Source: Burkholderia sp. GAS332
GTDB lineage: Bacteria > Pseudomonadota > Gammaproteobacteria > Burkholderiales > Burkholderiaceae
Direction: 5' to 3'
NCBI GenBank assembly: GCA_900142905.1
Contig: FSRV01000001.1
Coordinates: forward strand, 3,348,001-3,412,000
Length of the DNA: 64,000 bases
Part shown: piece after piece, positions 18,413-29,394 of the stretch
Layout: every line of letters begins with the position of its first letter
Numbering within the stretch: position 1 is the first letter of the stretch
Program-made: the position numbers and the translations under genes
Notes under the pieces: generated by a model
Databases searched by the model: none
Seen by the model: the letters and a program-made list of their open reading frames with translations, nothing else
What the model was told of the DNA's origin: nothing

Positions 18413-19351
18413 ATGGACCGATTCGACGCGATGAACGTGTTTGTCCGAGTGGTGGAAACCGGCAGTCTGTCTGCCGCCGCGCGTGCGATTCCGATGTCGC
18501 TGACTTCGGTGAGCCGCCACTTATCGGCGCTCGAGAAGCAATTCGGCATGCAACTGCTGCGGCGCACGACACGGCACATTGCGCTGACGAACGAGGGGCG
18601 CCTATTTTTTGAGCGCGCGAAGTCGATCCTCGCAGATCTGGACGAAGTGGGTACGTTGCTCAGTGCGGGCCAGAGCGAGCCGGCGGGCCGTTTGCGCATC
18701 GCCGCGCCCACGTTGCTCGGCCGAACCGTCATCGCGCCGCTCCTGCCGTTCTTCCTTGCGCGCCACACCGCAGTTTCGGTCGAGCTGCTGTTGATCGACC
18801 GCGCCGTGAATCTCGTCGAGGAGGACATCCACCTCGCGATTCGCGTGGGCCGCCTGCCCGACTCGGCGCTCGTGGCACGCAAGCTCGGTGACGTGCGCAT
18901 GGTCGTTTGCGCCGCGCCGTCTTATATCGAACGCCGCGGCGCGCCTTGCTCGCCTGACGAGCTGCGCCAGCACGACTGCCTCGTTTTCTCCGACCAGCCT
19001 GGCCCCGTCGATTGGCGCTTCAGGTCCGCGGGCACTCGCCATTCCGCCCGCATCACAGGCCGCCTCTGGGCCAACGCGCTTGACGTGCTCGCTGCCGCGG
19101 CGATCGATGGTGCGGGCATCGTGCGCGCCCCGTCGTGGCAAGTAGCGGCCGACATCGAATGCGGCCGGCTGCGGCGTATCCTGCAGGACTACGAGACTAT
19201 GCCTGCGCCTGTGAATGTGCTCTTCGAACGCGCGCGACGCACGTCGCCCTCAGTGCGGGCCTTCCTCGACTACCTGGTCGAATCGACGGAAACGGGCCCG
19301 CTCGCGGGCATGCCGCGCTTCGGCGAAGCGCTCGGCGCGGCAAACGGGTGA
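18413..19351 (+). CDS. LysR-family transcriptional regulator
   Basis: A 312-residue LysR regulator. The N-terminal winged helix (MDRFDAMNVFVRVVETGSLS, then AAARAIPMSLTSVSRHL) spans about 1-60 and an effector domain runs from about 90 to 295. A GAGGAAGGG ribosome site precedes the ATG. It is divergent from the MFS gene at 17043-18251, with 161 bases between the starts, the usual layout for a LysR regulator and its target. Confidence 0.93.
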   Translation: MDRFDAMNVFVRVVETGSLSAAARAIPMSLTSVSRHLSALEKQFGMQLLRRTTRHIALTNEGRLFFERAKSILADLDEVGTLLSAGQSEPAGRLRIAAPTLLGRTVIAPLLPFFLARHTAVSVELLLIDRAVNLVEEDIHLAIRVGRLPDSALVARKLGDVRMVVCAAPSYIERRGAPCSPDELRQHDCLVFSDQPGPVDWRFRSAGTRHSARITGRLWANALDVLAAAAIDGAGIVRAPSWQVAADIECGRLRRILQDYETMPAPVNVLFERARRTSPSVRAFLDYLVESTETGPLAGMPRFGEALGAANG

Positions 19352-19371
19352 TACCGCATTACGCCGCGCGC

Positions 19372-22098
19372 CTACGCGACATGTCCGTTTGTGAGTCTTA
19401 GCTCCCACGCCTTGGCGCCCTGAGCGCGCGCCAGCGTCAACGCTTGCTGCAAAACTAACGCCCGTGGCGCTCGCCGGGATGACGTCTTCTCCGATAGCGT
19501 CCGAGCCTTGACTCTCATCAGTTCAGGGGCGTTCCAAAACTGTCCAGTAGCGTCGCCGGCCAGCCGGGCATTAATGAGGCTGACTGCCTCTCGCATACGG
19601 CCCTGTTCCAGCATGGCGCTCGCAAAGTCGGATAAGAATACGGAATAAGCCGGATCAAATCCGCGGGCTTGCAGCGTCTCCAGTGTCGATCGAAGCTCGA
19701 CGAAAGAGACAGCGTTCGGGTCCTGGAATACTTTCGCCCAAAGTGAAAATGCCGAACCATAGAGTGCCCAAAAGTCCAGACCGTGAGTTCCTGCCACCTG
19801 GATAAGCTGCTGGGACGCACGCTTGACGCCTTCTACGTCTCCTGAAAGTGCGCCCACGTTACAGCTTCCCTCCGCAAGGGCGCAGCATAGGGTGCAGGCG
19901 TGATCCAGTGCCATCGCCTCGTCAATCGCTATCTGGGCTGCTCGTCGCGCTTTGGCCGTGTTTCCCATTACCCACAGAATGCGCGAAAGAAAGGCCCAAC
20001 CTGCCACGCGCTGGTCCATTCCAAATCTGAAATGGGAGCCATGACGTTCGTCGCGCGTATAACTGTCGAGCATGCACTCAATCTCAGACAAAGCTTCAGC
20101 GTGATTTCCCAGAAAATGATGAGATGTCCCAATCAAACGACGTGCCGTCAGAAGTGCCGCTTGATCGCGATGTCTCACGGCTAGATCTGCCATGTTTTTC
20201 CCGTGCTGGAGGGCCTGTACGTAGTAGCCGCTACGGAGATGGTAAAGCCATAGACCGTATTCAGCCTGCAGTTGCGTTTCCGCGTCGTCCAGCCGGAGCG
20301 CAAGATCGCCGGCCCTGGTCCAGGCCTGCCCATTAGCCGGAACCGGTCCACGTGACCAGGTCAGCGAGGTGGCCAGTGCGGTCTGGATCATCATCTCCTG
20401 GCGCTCTTCAACGGGAGGAATTTTCGTTTCTTCCAGTACGTTCGTAATCCGCTGGCGACACTCGTCGTAGAGTGATAGTTGTATCCAGAATGGGGCGGAG
20501 TTCGCGAGAATGAGCAGACCCGAGGCACGGCGCTTACTATCTGACAATGACCAGTCAAGAGCGGCCCTGATATCGTCAATGTGGTGTTCGTATTGTCGCT
20601 TCCATTGCGTCGTGGGTAGCGACGTCCAATCCCGTTGGGCTTGAGAAGTCAATTGCTCAACGAAGCGAGCATGCTTTTCAGTCATGGCCGCCGTGCGGTT
20701 CGCAAGCTGCTCCAGGGCGTACGCCCGCAGCATGGTTAGATAGCGATAGCGAATCGGCTGGGTTCCGGCCTGCAACGTGATCAGCGACTTGTCAACGAGG
20801 CTGCAAAGCACATCAACCAGTCGCGTGGGCCTTTCCAGATTGGTGGATACGACACGTTCTGCGGCAGCGACGGTGAAATCGGCAGGGAAAATGGCCAGCT
20901 CCTGGAACACCGCTTGTTCCACGGGGTCGAGCAATTGGTAACTCCACTGCAGCGCGTCACCAAGCGTCCGATGGCGACCTGGGGTCTGGCGTTTCTGAGC
21001 GGCAAGCAATCCGGACGAAAGGGCTAAATCTTCGGCGACCGCTGCGAGACCCAACGATGGCACGCGAGCTGCAGCGATTTCCAATGCCAGTGGAACCCCA
21101 TCGAGCGCCCTGCATAACGTCGTAACCTGCTCCACGTTCGTTTCCGTAAGCTCGAAGTGATAGTCCGCGGAAGTTACGCGGCGGACAAACAGTTCAACCG
21201 CACTATAGCTTCTTGCGTTTGCTGCGTTGATGATGCGCGGAGGTAACTTGAGAGGACGGAGCCGGTAGACCTGCTCACCGTCCAGGCCCAATGGGGTCTG
21301 GCTGGTGAGCAGCACGCTCAGTTGCGGATCAGATTCCAGAACCCGCTCAACGGCCGCTGCACAGGCCGACGTAACGTGTTCGCAGTTATCAACGACCAGT
21401 AGTGCCCTTCCCGTGTGAGACGCCAACTGTTGTGTGCTTGTCCCAGCAAGCCCCGCCAACGCGCTCGAAATAGCTGGCGATACTGAGGCTACGCTGAGTT
21501 GCGACAAGTCGGCGAAGTAAACCCCGTCGGGAAAACAGGGACTGGATTCTGACGCGGCCTCTATCGCGAGGCGAGTCTTACCTATGCCGGCAGGGCCTGT
21601 GAGCGTGCATAACGTTTGGGTAGCCAGCAGCCGGTTTAATTCCAATAGCTCCTCAACGCGGCCGATCAAAGGAGACCGTGGGCTCGGCAGGCCAACTCGT
21701 GCTTGAGGTGCGCCTATGGACGACATGACAGCCCGATGCGCCTGCACTGAACCTGTAAAACGATAGCCTCGACCGAATTCCGTCGCGATAAGGTCCCGAT
21801 CATCCCCCAGTATTTTTCGCAACGACGAAATCTGCGCCTGCAAGCTGTTTTCCTCGATGACCTCCTTCGACCATATCCGGGAAAGAAGCGAATCTTTGGA
21901 TACGACCTGGCCTGCCGTACTGACAAGCTGGACTAGCACGTCCAGCGCACGCTCACCTACGTCCAGTCGTACACCATCTCTCAATAGCAGCCGCAAACCT
22001 GGGAACAACTGGTAGCGGCCGAAAGCAACCATATCGTCGTCGCGGGCGTCAGGGCCCTTCGACGGCCGTTCATGGCGAGTCTTTGTACCTGTAGGCAT
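19372..22098 (-). CDS. Winged-helix STAND ATPase regulator with C-terminal helical repeats
   Basis: A 908-residue one-protein signal switch. Residues about 25-118 form an OmpR/PhoB-type winged helix (LDVLVQLVSTAGQVVSKDSL, then WSKEVIEENSL). After a linker comes an NB-ARC/STAND ATPase with Walker A GPAGIGKT (168-175) and Walker B ALLVVDNCE (about 232-240). The C-terminal half is helical, TPR-like repeat sequence that probably senses a ligand or partner. No receiver domain or sensor kinase is present. It is divergent from an MFS gene, and a 20-bp palindrome lies between them. Codon use is less GC-rich than in neighbouring genes. An alternative start is Met at residue 23 (22032). Confidence 0.9.
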   Translation of the reverse strand: MPTGTKTRHERPSKGPDARDDDMVAFGRYQLFPGLRLLLRDGVRLDVGERALDVLVQLVSTAGQVVSKDSLLSRIWSKEVIEENSLQAQISSLRKILGDDRDLIATEFGRGYRFTGSVQAHRAVMSSIGAPQARVGLPSPRSPLIGRVEELLELNRLLATQTLCTLTGPAGIGKTRLAIEAASESSPCFPDGVYFADLSQLSVASVSPAISSALAGLAGTSTQQLASHTGRALLVVDNCEHVTSACAAAVERVLESDPQLSVLLTSQTPLGLDGEQVYRLRPLKLPPRIINAANARSYSAVELFVRRVTSADYHFELTETNVEQVTTLCRALDGVPLALEIAAARVPSLGLAAVAEDLALSSGLLAAQKRQTPGRHRTLGDALQWSYQLLDPVEQAVFQELAIFPADFTVAAAERVVSTNLERPTRLVDVLCSLVDKSLITLQAGTQPIRYRYLTMLRAYALEQLANRTAAMTEKHARFVEQLTSQAQRDWTSLPTTQWKRQYEHHIDDIRAALDWSLSDSKRRASGLLILANSAPFWIQLSLYDECRQRITNVLEETKIPPVEERQEMMIQTALATSLTWSRGPVPANGQAWTRAGDLALRLDDAETQLQAEYGLWLYHLRSGYYVQALQHGKNMADLAVRHRDQAALLTARRLIGTSHHFLGNHAEALSEIECMLDSYTRDERHGSHFRFGMDQRVAGWAFLSRILWVMGNTAKARRAAQIAIDEAMALDHACTLCCALAEGSCNVGALSGDVEGVKRASQQLIQVAGTHGLDFWALYGSAFSLWAKVFQDPNAVSFVELRSTLETLQARGFDPAYSVFLSDFASAMLEQGRMREAVSLINARLAGDATGQFWNAPELMRVKARTLSEKTSSRRAPRALVLQQALTLARAQGAKAWELRLTNGHVA

Positions 22099-22143
22099 TT
22101 GTCAAAGTCAAAGTCACACAGCAAGATTGCAGGGATCAACTGG

Positions 22144-22163
22144 AATTTCAGACGTCTGAAATT
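22144..22163. promoter_or_regulatory. Perfect 20-bp palindrome between divergent regulator and MFS genes
   Basis: AATTTCAGAC is followed directly by its own reverse complement. The site is 46 bases from the STAND regulator start and 70 bases from the MFS start. This position fits an operator for the divergent pair. Confidence 0.6.
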
Positions 22164-22232
22164 GTAGGCCAAAGACTTCTTGTGTGCGCTGCATGACGAT
22201 GAAGGTCCCTGTACTACGTCGTGAGTCTGGAC

Positions 22233-23471
22233 ATGTCACCCAATACGGTTGGTAGCGAATCTCCGGCGCAGTCCGCCGCCCCTGAAGAGCCCGGGTTAAC
22301 ACATCAACTGGACAGTTCATTGCTGATGGTGATGGCGGTTGCCTGCGGTGTCTTCGTCGCTAATATTTACTACAACCAGCCGATCCTGGAACTGTTGCAG
22401 CAGGCTTTCCCACGATCGCCTGGCCTCGTCAATCTGGTTCCGACGGCGACACAACTGGGTTTCGCCTGCGGTCTGTTTTTTCTGGTACCTCTGGGAGACC
22501 GGATTGATCGGAGAAAATTGATTCTCGGGCAAACGGCACTGCTAATCGTGGCGTTGGTCTGTCTTGCTGCAGCCCCGAATGCCTGGTTGCTGGTAATCGC
22601 TTCAGCAGTAGTCGGTATTGCGGGGTCTGTTGCCCAACAAGTCGTACCGTTCGCGGCAGAGCTAGCGGGGGCCAAGCGCCGTGGCCAGGTGGTCGGTACC
22701 GTGATGAGCGGCCTGCTTTGCGGCATTCTGCTGGGACGGGCCGTCGGCGGATTTACCGCCGATCATTGGGGCTGGCGTGCCACGTTCTGGCTAGGGGCCG
22801 CGATGACCGCCATTGTCTGGGTCATGTTGCTAGTCAGACTCCCACACAGTGAACCCAAGACAAGGCACAGCTACTTTCGTCTCATGAAGTCACTCATCGA
22901 GTTGTGGCGAGAAGAACCGTCACTGCGCCGTGCGACATGTATTCAAGCCGCGATGTTCGGTTCCTTTATTGGGCTATGGACGATTCTGGCATTGCGTCTG
23001 CATGAGGCCTTCGGCTTGGGGGCTGATGTGGCAGGCCTCATGGGGATCGTTGGTGCAGCGGGTATTCTGATTGCCCCACTTGCTGGCCGTGTCGCCGATC
23101 GTCGTGGACCCCATGCCGTTATCGGGCTTGGTTGTCTGATCATGCTGCTGTCGTACGCGGTGCTCGGCCTTTGGGGCAGCCTCGTTGGCCTGATCGTCGG
23201 CATTATCCTGTTGGACTTCGGCGAGCAGTCGGCTCTCATCTCCAACCAACACGTGGTGTACGCACTTCGCCCCGAGGCAAGAAGCCGACTCAACACGCTA
23301 TTCATGAGCGGCATGTTCGTAGGCGGCGCCGCGGGTTCCTGGGGAGCAAGTCTCAGTTGGCGGCTAGGTGGATGGCACGCAGCGTGCGTATTCGGAGGCG
23401 CATTGGCATTGCTCGGGTTCGTTCTTCATTTCTCAGGGAGACTGGCTGCTTACGCCGCCACCAGGAGTTGA
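22233..23471 (+). CDS. MFS transporter
   Basis: A 412-residue major facilitator protein when started at ATG 22233; a GTG four codons earlier is possible. It has about twelve hydrophobic segments, NIYYNQPIL in the first, the VPLGDRIDRRKLI loop motif and ILLDFGEQSALISNQ in the second half. It shares these with the transporter at 17043-18251, so the two are paralogues. It is divergent from the large STAND regulator, which is its likely controller. Substrate unknown. Confidence 0.9.
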   Translation: MSPNTVGSESPAQSAAPEEPGLTHQLDSSLLMVMAVACGVFVANIYYNQPILELLQQAFPRSPGLVNLVPTATQLGFACGLFFLVPLGDRIDRRKLILGQTALLIVALVCLAAAPNAWLLVIASAVVGIAGSVAQQVVPFAAELAGAKRRGQVVGTVMSGLLCGILLGRAVGGFTADHWGWRATFWLGAAMTAIVWVMLLVRLPHSEPKTRHSYFRLMKSLIELWREEPSLRRATCIQAAMFGSFIGLWTILALRLHEAFGLGADVAGLMGIVGAAGILIAPLAGRVADRRGPHAVIGLGCLIMLLSYAVLGLWGSLVGLIVGIILLDFGEQSALISNQHVVYALRPEARSRLNTLFMSGMFVGGAAGSWGASLSWRLGGWHAACVFGGALALLGFVLHFSGRLAAYAATRS

Positions 23472-23581
23472 AACGTCGACAGCGGCCGAAAGCAACCGCA
23501 AATAGAGCGGATGAGAGCGGCTGCCTCCCCCACAACAGCCGACGAACGTAGCAGTTCGAAAGAATCAGGAAACTTTCATTC

Positions 23582-23851
23582 ATGAACTCCCCGCACTTTT
23601 CTGGCGCTCATGGCACGTTGTCGTTACTGACGGAGATTGATCCGCAGACAGAGACGATTAACCGTACGATGCGCCTCGAAGCTTCAGCGGATGGTCGCAG
23701 CGTGCTCCTGGTTGCACTAGATATTCGCAAGCCCGGCAGCCAGCGGGAATGGCGTGTCGAAATTACGCCGGAAGAGCTTATCGCACTGATTCACGCGCAC
23801 GGTACAGAAGTATCGGGATATCTCGTCGATTTCGAGATTCAGGTGCGATAG
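23582..23851 (+). CDS. Small conserved-looking protein of unknown function
   Basis: An 89-residue acidic cytosolic protein starting MNSPHFSGAH, without signal peptide, membrane segment or cysteine. Codon use is gene-like, with alternating beta-type and helical segments (VEITPEELIALIHAHGTEVSG). It lies 110 bases after the MFS gene and may be its own unit. I do not recognise the family. Confidence 0.6.
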   Translation: MNSPHFSGAHGTLSLLTEIDPQTETINRTMRLEASADGRSVLLVALDIRKPGSQREWRVEITPEELIALIHAHGTEVSGYLVDFEIQVR

Positions 23852-23906
23852 GCAGGCACGATCTATCAAGTCAATGGGCTTGGACCATTGTCGAGGGCGA
23901 ATCGCC

Positions 23907-24232
23907 ATGTACTATCGGATTTCGCTCGAAGAACTGCTGCGAGAGCAGTGCGCCACAGATCGAGTTGGCCGCGACGACTTTCCGAACGACCGCTTGCGGC
24001 TTTCAATGGGTCGTTGGGAGCAGATTGGTCAGCGGCGGCTCCTGGCCGGTCCTTGCCCGTCGCTGACTGGCGTCAAGCGGCCGCCGGGCTGCGACTGGCT
24101 GTCGACTCCAAGCGCGTCGATGAGAACATCGATGGGTCTTTTCACTTGCCGTGGCAGTGCGCGACGATTATTTCACTTTCCTTGGTACAAGCTGCCCGGC
24201 TCCGTGCCACTCCTCCCGAAAAAACACCTTAA
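23907..24232 (+). pseudogene. Possible frameshifted small gene
   Basis: The frame from ATG 23907 (MYYRISLEELLREQ) looks gene-like for about 40 codons and then becomes rich in proline and serine. From about 24040 to 24232 the frame one step away reads GLRLAVDSKRVDENIDGS and FHLPWQCATIISLSLVQAAR, which looks like real protein, and ends in a stop. A single indel near 24020-24060 would join the two halves. I do not recognise the product. It may equally be one real short gene plus chance coding, so confidence is low. Confidence 0.35.
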
Positions 24233-24271
24233 ACTCAACGGCACACTTTTCACTAATAGCGACATCCGACA

Positions 24272-24293
24272 GCACCCGATGGGAATCGGGTGC
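24272..24293. terminator. Hairpin terminator
   Basis: GCACCCGAT, a GGGA loop and ATCGGGTGC form a perfect 9-bp stem. On the plus strand it is followed by CGGTTGTTTCT, a weak T-rich tail. It could end plus-strand transcripts from 22.2-24.2 kb and also the minus-strand DUF3088 operon that ends at 24361. Confidence 0.6.
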
Positions 24294-24360
24294 CGGTTGT
24301 TTCTGAACCGCATGACGATGCGCGCGCAGGATCAGCGTGCACCCTCCGCGCAGTCCGTCG

Positions 24361-24705
24361 TCAATGCACCTTAGGGAAACCGTGACGCTGCGCGAGCAGG
24401 TCGAGTATCCGGCGCGTATCCGTCACGAAGCGCTTCTCGCCCAGCGTCTGCGCATCAGCCGGCGCAGGCTGTTCGTCGCCGAGAATCAACACCGGCAGAC
24501 TCTGGTGCTCAGCGTCGAGCGCCTCCACGACCACGGCGCGCGGACGCGGGAACGGCAGGCGGCGAATCTCCAGGCGTGCGTTGAGCGCCGGGTCGCTCGC
24601 CAGCAACCCTTCGATAGGCGCACCATCCGGGCAGATAAAACGCTCACCGGGGTGGTTCGGATCGGTAAAGCCCGGTTCCAGCAGCAATAACAGGTCTCGG
24701 CTCAT
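24361..24705 (-). CDS. DUF3088-type small protein
   Basis: A 114-residue cytosolic protein. The sequence DLLLLLEPGFTDP, the FICPDGAPIEGLL motif with a single cysteine and the LDAEHQSLPVLIL segment match my recollection of the DUF3088 family. The fold suggests a thioredoxin-like or nucleotide-binding small domain, but no function is established to my knowledge. It lies 54 bases after the SfnB-like gene and is probably co-transcribed, which hints at a sulfur-related role. Confidence 0.75.
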   Translation of the reverse strand: MSRDLLLLLEPGFTDPNHPGERFICPDGAPIEGLLASDPALNARLEIRRLPFPRPRAVVVEALDAEHQSLPVLILGDEQPAPADAQTLGEKRFVTDTRRILDLLAQRHGFPKVH

Positions 24706-24759
24706 AGTGCTCAGTGATTGAATGAGGGGTGAATGGATCGTGGGGTTGTTTCCGGATCG

Positions 24760-25977
24760 TCAGAAAACGCGCCCTTCAGTCAGATGCGTGGTTACGCCGT
24801 TCAACTCGTAATCGCCGATCACGCGTGCTTTGTGCAGCAATGGGTTGTGGCTGAAGATCGTGCGCAGATTGCGCCAGTGGCGGTCGAAATTGTGAGCCCG
24901 CCCAGTGGCCGATGCCCCGCCGACTTCAAACAGCCGCTCGCCCGCGTAGAGCGCCAGTTTGCTGACCACCAGTTGTGTTTTGGCGGTAGCCAATGCCCCT
25001 TCCAGCACGAGCGCTTCCGCGTCGGCTGCGCCGCTGCGGATTGCATTTGCCGAACGGTCCAGGGTGTGTGCATTTTGCGCCACCAGCGCATCGATCGACA
25101 GGCTGTGCGCCGCGAGATCGCCAACCACCTGCTGCACGAACCCGTCCTCGCGTGCCGAGGGTGCCGGACTATGCAGCACCGGGCGACCGTACTGCGTCAC
25201 GTAGCGTCGCGCGTCCGCCAGAATGTTGCGCACGATACCTGCCGCGACCGTTACCAGATGCAGCTGTCGCACCGCGCTGCCATGGCGACCGGCGAGACTC
25301 GTATAGCCGCGCGTCGCGATTTCATGGGCAAATACCTGCACATTGTCGAGCACGAGACTGCCGCTCGCCGTCATGCGCTGTCCCATCCCGTCCCAGTCGT
25401 CGAGTATCTGCAGGCCTTCACGGGACACCGGGATCACGATCGATACCTTCTCGTCGTTCTCATCCTGCACGTTGATACGCGCATAGTCGGAGAACGCCGT
25501 ACCGGTCGAATAATATTTCTTACCCGTGACGCGAAAGTGCTCACCGTCGCGTACCAGCTTGGTGACGATTTCACCAGGCCTCGACGTGCCGAGCTCGGTC
25601 GACGCACCGCCGAAGATCGCCCCTGCCCGGACACGTTCGATCTGCGTGTCGTTGAAGGCGGAACGCGGTGACAACACCAACTGCTCGGTTAGATCGAAAT
25701 GAATCCGCAAAGCGTGCGCGACATTGGACTCTTCCGCCGCCAGTGTGGCGATCACACGGAAGAGATCGTCCAGCGAACCACCGAGGCCACCCCACTCGAC
25801 CGGAAAACGGAGCACACCCAGACCGGATTCGCGAAACAATGCGAAGCGGTCAAACGGCAACTCGCGCCGCATCTCACGTTGCGCGGCGTCTTCGCCGATC
25901 GCTTTAGCGAGCGCCGGCAACGCGGTGAGCGCCGCCTGAAGCCGCGCACGCGCTGCGCTTTCCTGAGAGACCTGCAT
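24760..25977 (-). CDS. sfnB: SfnB/DszC-like acyl-CoA-dehydrogenase-fold monooxygenase
   Basis: A 405-residue flavoprotein of the acyl-CoA dehydrogenase fold, in the subgroup of SfnB sulfur-acquisition oxidoreductases and the DszC dibenzothiophene monooxygenase. It has RFPVEWGGLGG near the N-terminus, FGGASTELGTSRPGE in the flavin site, VTGKKYYSTGTAFSDY in the beta domain, and the C-terminal HWRNLRTIFSHNPLLHKAR motif that replaces the dehydrogenase glutamate region. The start at 25977 follows AAGGAA by nine bases; a longer frame from 26055 lacks a good site. Such enzymes hydroxylate sulfur or nitrogen atoms using reduced flavin from a partner reductase, which is not in the window. It is divergent from groES. 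Confidence 0.87.
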   Translation of the reverse strand: MQVSQESAARARLQAALTALPALAKAIGEDAAQREMRRELPFDRFALFRESGLGVLRFPVEWGGLGGSLDDLFRVIATLAAEESNVAHALRIHFDLTEQLVLSPRSAFNDTQIERVRAGAIFGGASTELGTSRPGEIVTKLVRDGEHFRVTGKKYYSTGTAFSDYARINVQDENDEKVSIVIPVSREGLQILDDWDGMGQRMTASGSLVLDNVQVFAHEIATRGYTSLAGRHGSAVRQLHLVTVAAGIVRNILADARRYVTQYGRPVLHSPAPSAREDGFVQQVVGDLAAHSLSIDALVAQNAHTLDRSANAIRSGAADAEALVLEGALATAKTQLVVSKLALYAGERLFEVGGASATGRAHNFDRHWRNLRTIFSHNPLLHKARVIGDYELNGVTTHLTEGRVF

Positions 25978-26178
25978 GCCTTCATTCCTTGTAAAAGCGC
26001 GCGGACCAGACTTGATCCGACGATGTGCACTGGGAGCATGAACCGGCGTCCACATGGGACGTGCCGATGCGACGGACCAGTATAGGGACGCGGCACGCAG
26101 CGCAAAACCAGCAATTCAAGCTATGAATATGCGCGTTTCTGAAATGCGATTCGCCGATAAGGATCGATGAATCCGTTA

Positions 26179-26208
26179 TTGGAGCGTCGCGCGGCATCTT
26201 TCTATACT
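26179..26208 (+). promoter_or_regulatory. Putative sigma-70 promoter of groES-groEL
   Basis: TTGGAG, an 18-bp spacer and TATACT lie 60 bases before the groES ATG. No CIRCE inverted repeat (the HrcA operator) is visible between the SfnB-like gene and groES. This suggests constitutive or otherwise regulated expression. Confidence 0.45.
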
Positions 26209-26268
26209 CGATTCCGGTCAGCACTCACCACCGACGAGTGCCAAATCTCAATCGCGGAAAGTCGAACC

Positions 26269-26559
26269 ATGAGCCTACGTCCCTTGCATGACCGCTTGAT
26301 CGTCAAGCGTCTCGATCAGGAAACCAAAACTGCTTCAGGCATCGTGATTCCTGAAAGCGCCGCCGAAAAGCCGGACCAGGGTGAAGTGATCGCTATTGGA
26401 CCGGGCAAGCGCGATAGCGACGGCAAGCGTATCGAGCCCGATCTGAAAGTCGGCGAGCGCGTGTTGTTCGGCAAGTACGCCGGGCAGTCGGTCAAAGTCG
26501 ACGGCAACGAATTGCTCGTGCTGCGCGAAGAAGATGTCGTAGCAGTCGTCACTCAATAA
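26269..26559 (+). CDS. groES: Co-chaperonin GroES
   Basis: A 96-residue Gro[17 protein letters not shown] begins the beta barrel, the mobile loop around [17 protein letters not shown] binds GroEL, and GPGKRDSDG forms the roof region. The ATG at 26269 was chosen by family length; an in-frame upstream start would add 34 unrelated residues. It is 18 bases ahead of groEL. It caps the GroEL folding chamber in the cytosol. Confidence 0.97.
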   Translation: MSLRPLHDRLIVKRLDQETKTASGIVIPESAAEKPDQGEVIAIGPGKRDSDGKRIEPDLKVGERVLFGKYAGQSVKVDGNELLVLREEDVVAVVTQ

Positions 26560-28218
<1,659 letters not shown>

Positions 28219-28627
28219 GCGTCAACCCTTCAGCTGTACACACACGCCGGTATGCGTTTCAGCTGCATGCCGGCGTGCAACTCCAGCAGAAAGAAACGCG
28301 TCAGCCGGATAACCTGCTTGCATCCAGCAGCGCCTCCGCTGTAATGACAGTGCAGTATTCCGGGCCTAGATTGGCGAGCGACACCGCGCGCACGCCTTTC
28401 TCACTTCCCAGGTTGCCGTTCCCGTCCCTTCGATCAAAAGTGAAGCTGTCACGCGCGGTTTTGGCGAACTGACGTTCTTATGACATTATTTGCCAGCGCA
28501 GACGTCGCGAACGATGATCAGCAAGCCACGTCGCGTAGCGGGGCAATCAAGACGCAGCACGTGTTTCGAGGCAGATAGGTCCTCGAACACCAAACTGTCA
28601 TCCTGTCATTCTTTCGGAGGCAAGACC
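28219..28627. other. Intergenic stretch between groEL and the RcnB-like gene
   Basis: It contains the groEL hairpin at 28243-28277. I find no credible gene in the rest. The part just before 28628 carries a GGAGG ribosome site for the next gene. Confidence 0.5.
28243..28277 (+). terminator. Terminator-like hairpin after groEL
   Basis: CACGCCGGTATGC and GCATGCCGGCGTG form a 13-bp stem with one non-Watson-Crick pair and a nine-base loop, starting 25 bases after the groEL stop. No T tract follows. Confidence 0.5.
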
Positions 28628-29026
28628 ATGAAGTCGAGCATCGTCGCACCGCTTTTGATCGTGTCATTACTCGGCACACCCGTCGCCGTTTTTGCGCAGC
28701 AGCACGAGGACAATCACGGCGGTGGCCAGCCTTCGCAACACGGACCCAATCCAGGGCACCAGGTCCAGCATGGGCATGGTCATGGCCCTGCGCCGCACGA
28801 GGCGTCGTTGGGCGGCCCGGGCGGTCCCGTTCCCCATAACGATTGGCACAAGGGCGAGCGGCTTCCGGCAGAGTACCGGGATCGCAATTACGTTGTCGAC
28901 AACTGGCACGAACACGGCCTGCAAGCGCCACCGCGCGGGTATCAATGGATCGGCGTGAACGGCGACTATGTACTAGCCGCCATCGCGACCGGTGTCATCG
29001 CTAACGTCCTGCTTAACGGGAACTAG
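28628..29026 (+). CDS. RcnB-family periplasmic protein
   Basis: A 132-residue exported protein. The signal peptide MKSSIVAPLLIVSLLGTPVAVFA is followed by a histidine- and glycine-rich segment (HGHGHGPAPHE) and the RcnB-type ending, with YRDRNYVVDNWHEHGL and PPRGYQWIGVNGDYVLAAIATG (quoted in two parts). RcnB proteins help nickel/cobalt homeostasis in the periplasm; the histidines here could bind metal. The ATG at 28628 follows GGAGG. Whether it acts on nickel is inferred from the family. Confidence 0.85.
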   Translation: MKSSIVAPLLIVSLLGTPVAVFAQQHEDNHGGGQPSQHGPNPGHQVQHGHGHGPAPHEASLGGPGGPVPHNDWHKGERLPAEYRDRNYVVDNWHEHGLQAPPRGYQWIGVNGDYVLAAIATGVIANVLLNGN

Positions 29027-29394
29027 CCAAGCGAACCGAAAGCGATTGCTTTCCATACTGACAAGCGATCTTCGTTCTGGGGATTGCTAGCGCGGAGGCC
29101 CGTCGTTGCGGACCTCCGCGCTGCTGCATCGAGGATTGGCATATACGCCGTCAGCTTCACGCCGATCGGCAGCGACAAGGCGATGAGTTGGCGACAGGCG
29201 TTTGACGCCAACTATCCGACATCCTTGCCCGCCTACCAGGCGGTGGCAGAATATTTGATGAACCGGCCGTAACGCGTACGACGTCGCGACGAACGTCCGA
29301 TATCGCGCAGGCATCGACTACTCAGAACGACGCGTCGTCTGACCGCTTCACGCCAGCGCAGCCAGCTGCGCCGACGTCGAGCGCATCACGACCC
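29027..29394. other. Intergenic stretch after the RcnB-like gene
   Basis: It holds a strong hairpin (29091-29120). A short plus-strand frame at 29084-29272 overlaps that hairpin and lacks a ribosome site, so I do not call it a gene. Nothing else is supported. Confidence 0.45.
29091..29120 (+). terminator. Terminator-like hairpin after the RcnB-like gene
   Basis: CGCGGAGG with CCG pairs with CGG and CCTCCGCG through one bulged A around a short loop. It lies 65 bases after the stop and has no T tract. Confidence 0.4.

Noticed and set aside
26095..26140. Degenerate likeness to the CATA-N4-TATG operator before the SfnB-like gene
   Set aside because: Only one arm is good (CATATTCATAGC on the minus strand), so I did not list it as a site; it is mentioned as weak support only.
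29084..29272. 62-codon plus-strand frame after the RcnB-like gene
   Set aside because: No ribosome site, and it overlaps a strong hairpin; protein-like character is weak.
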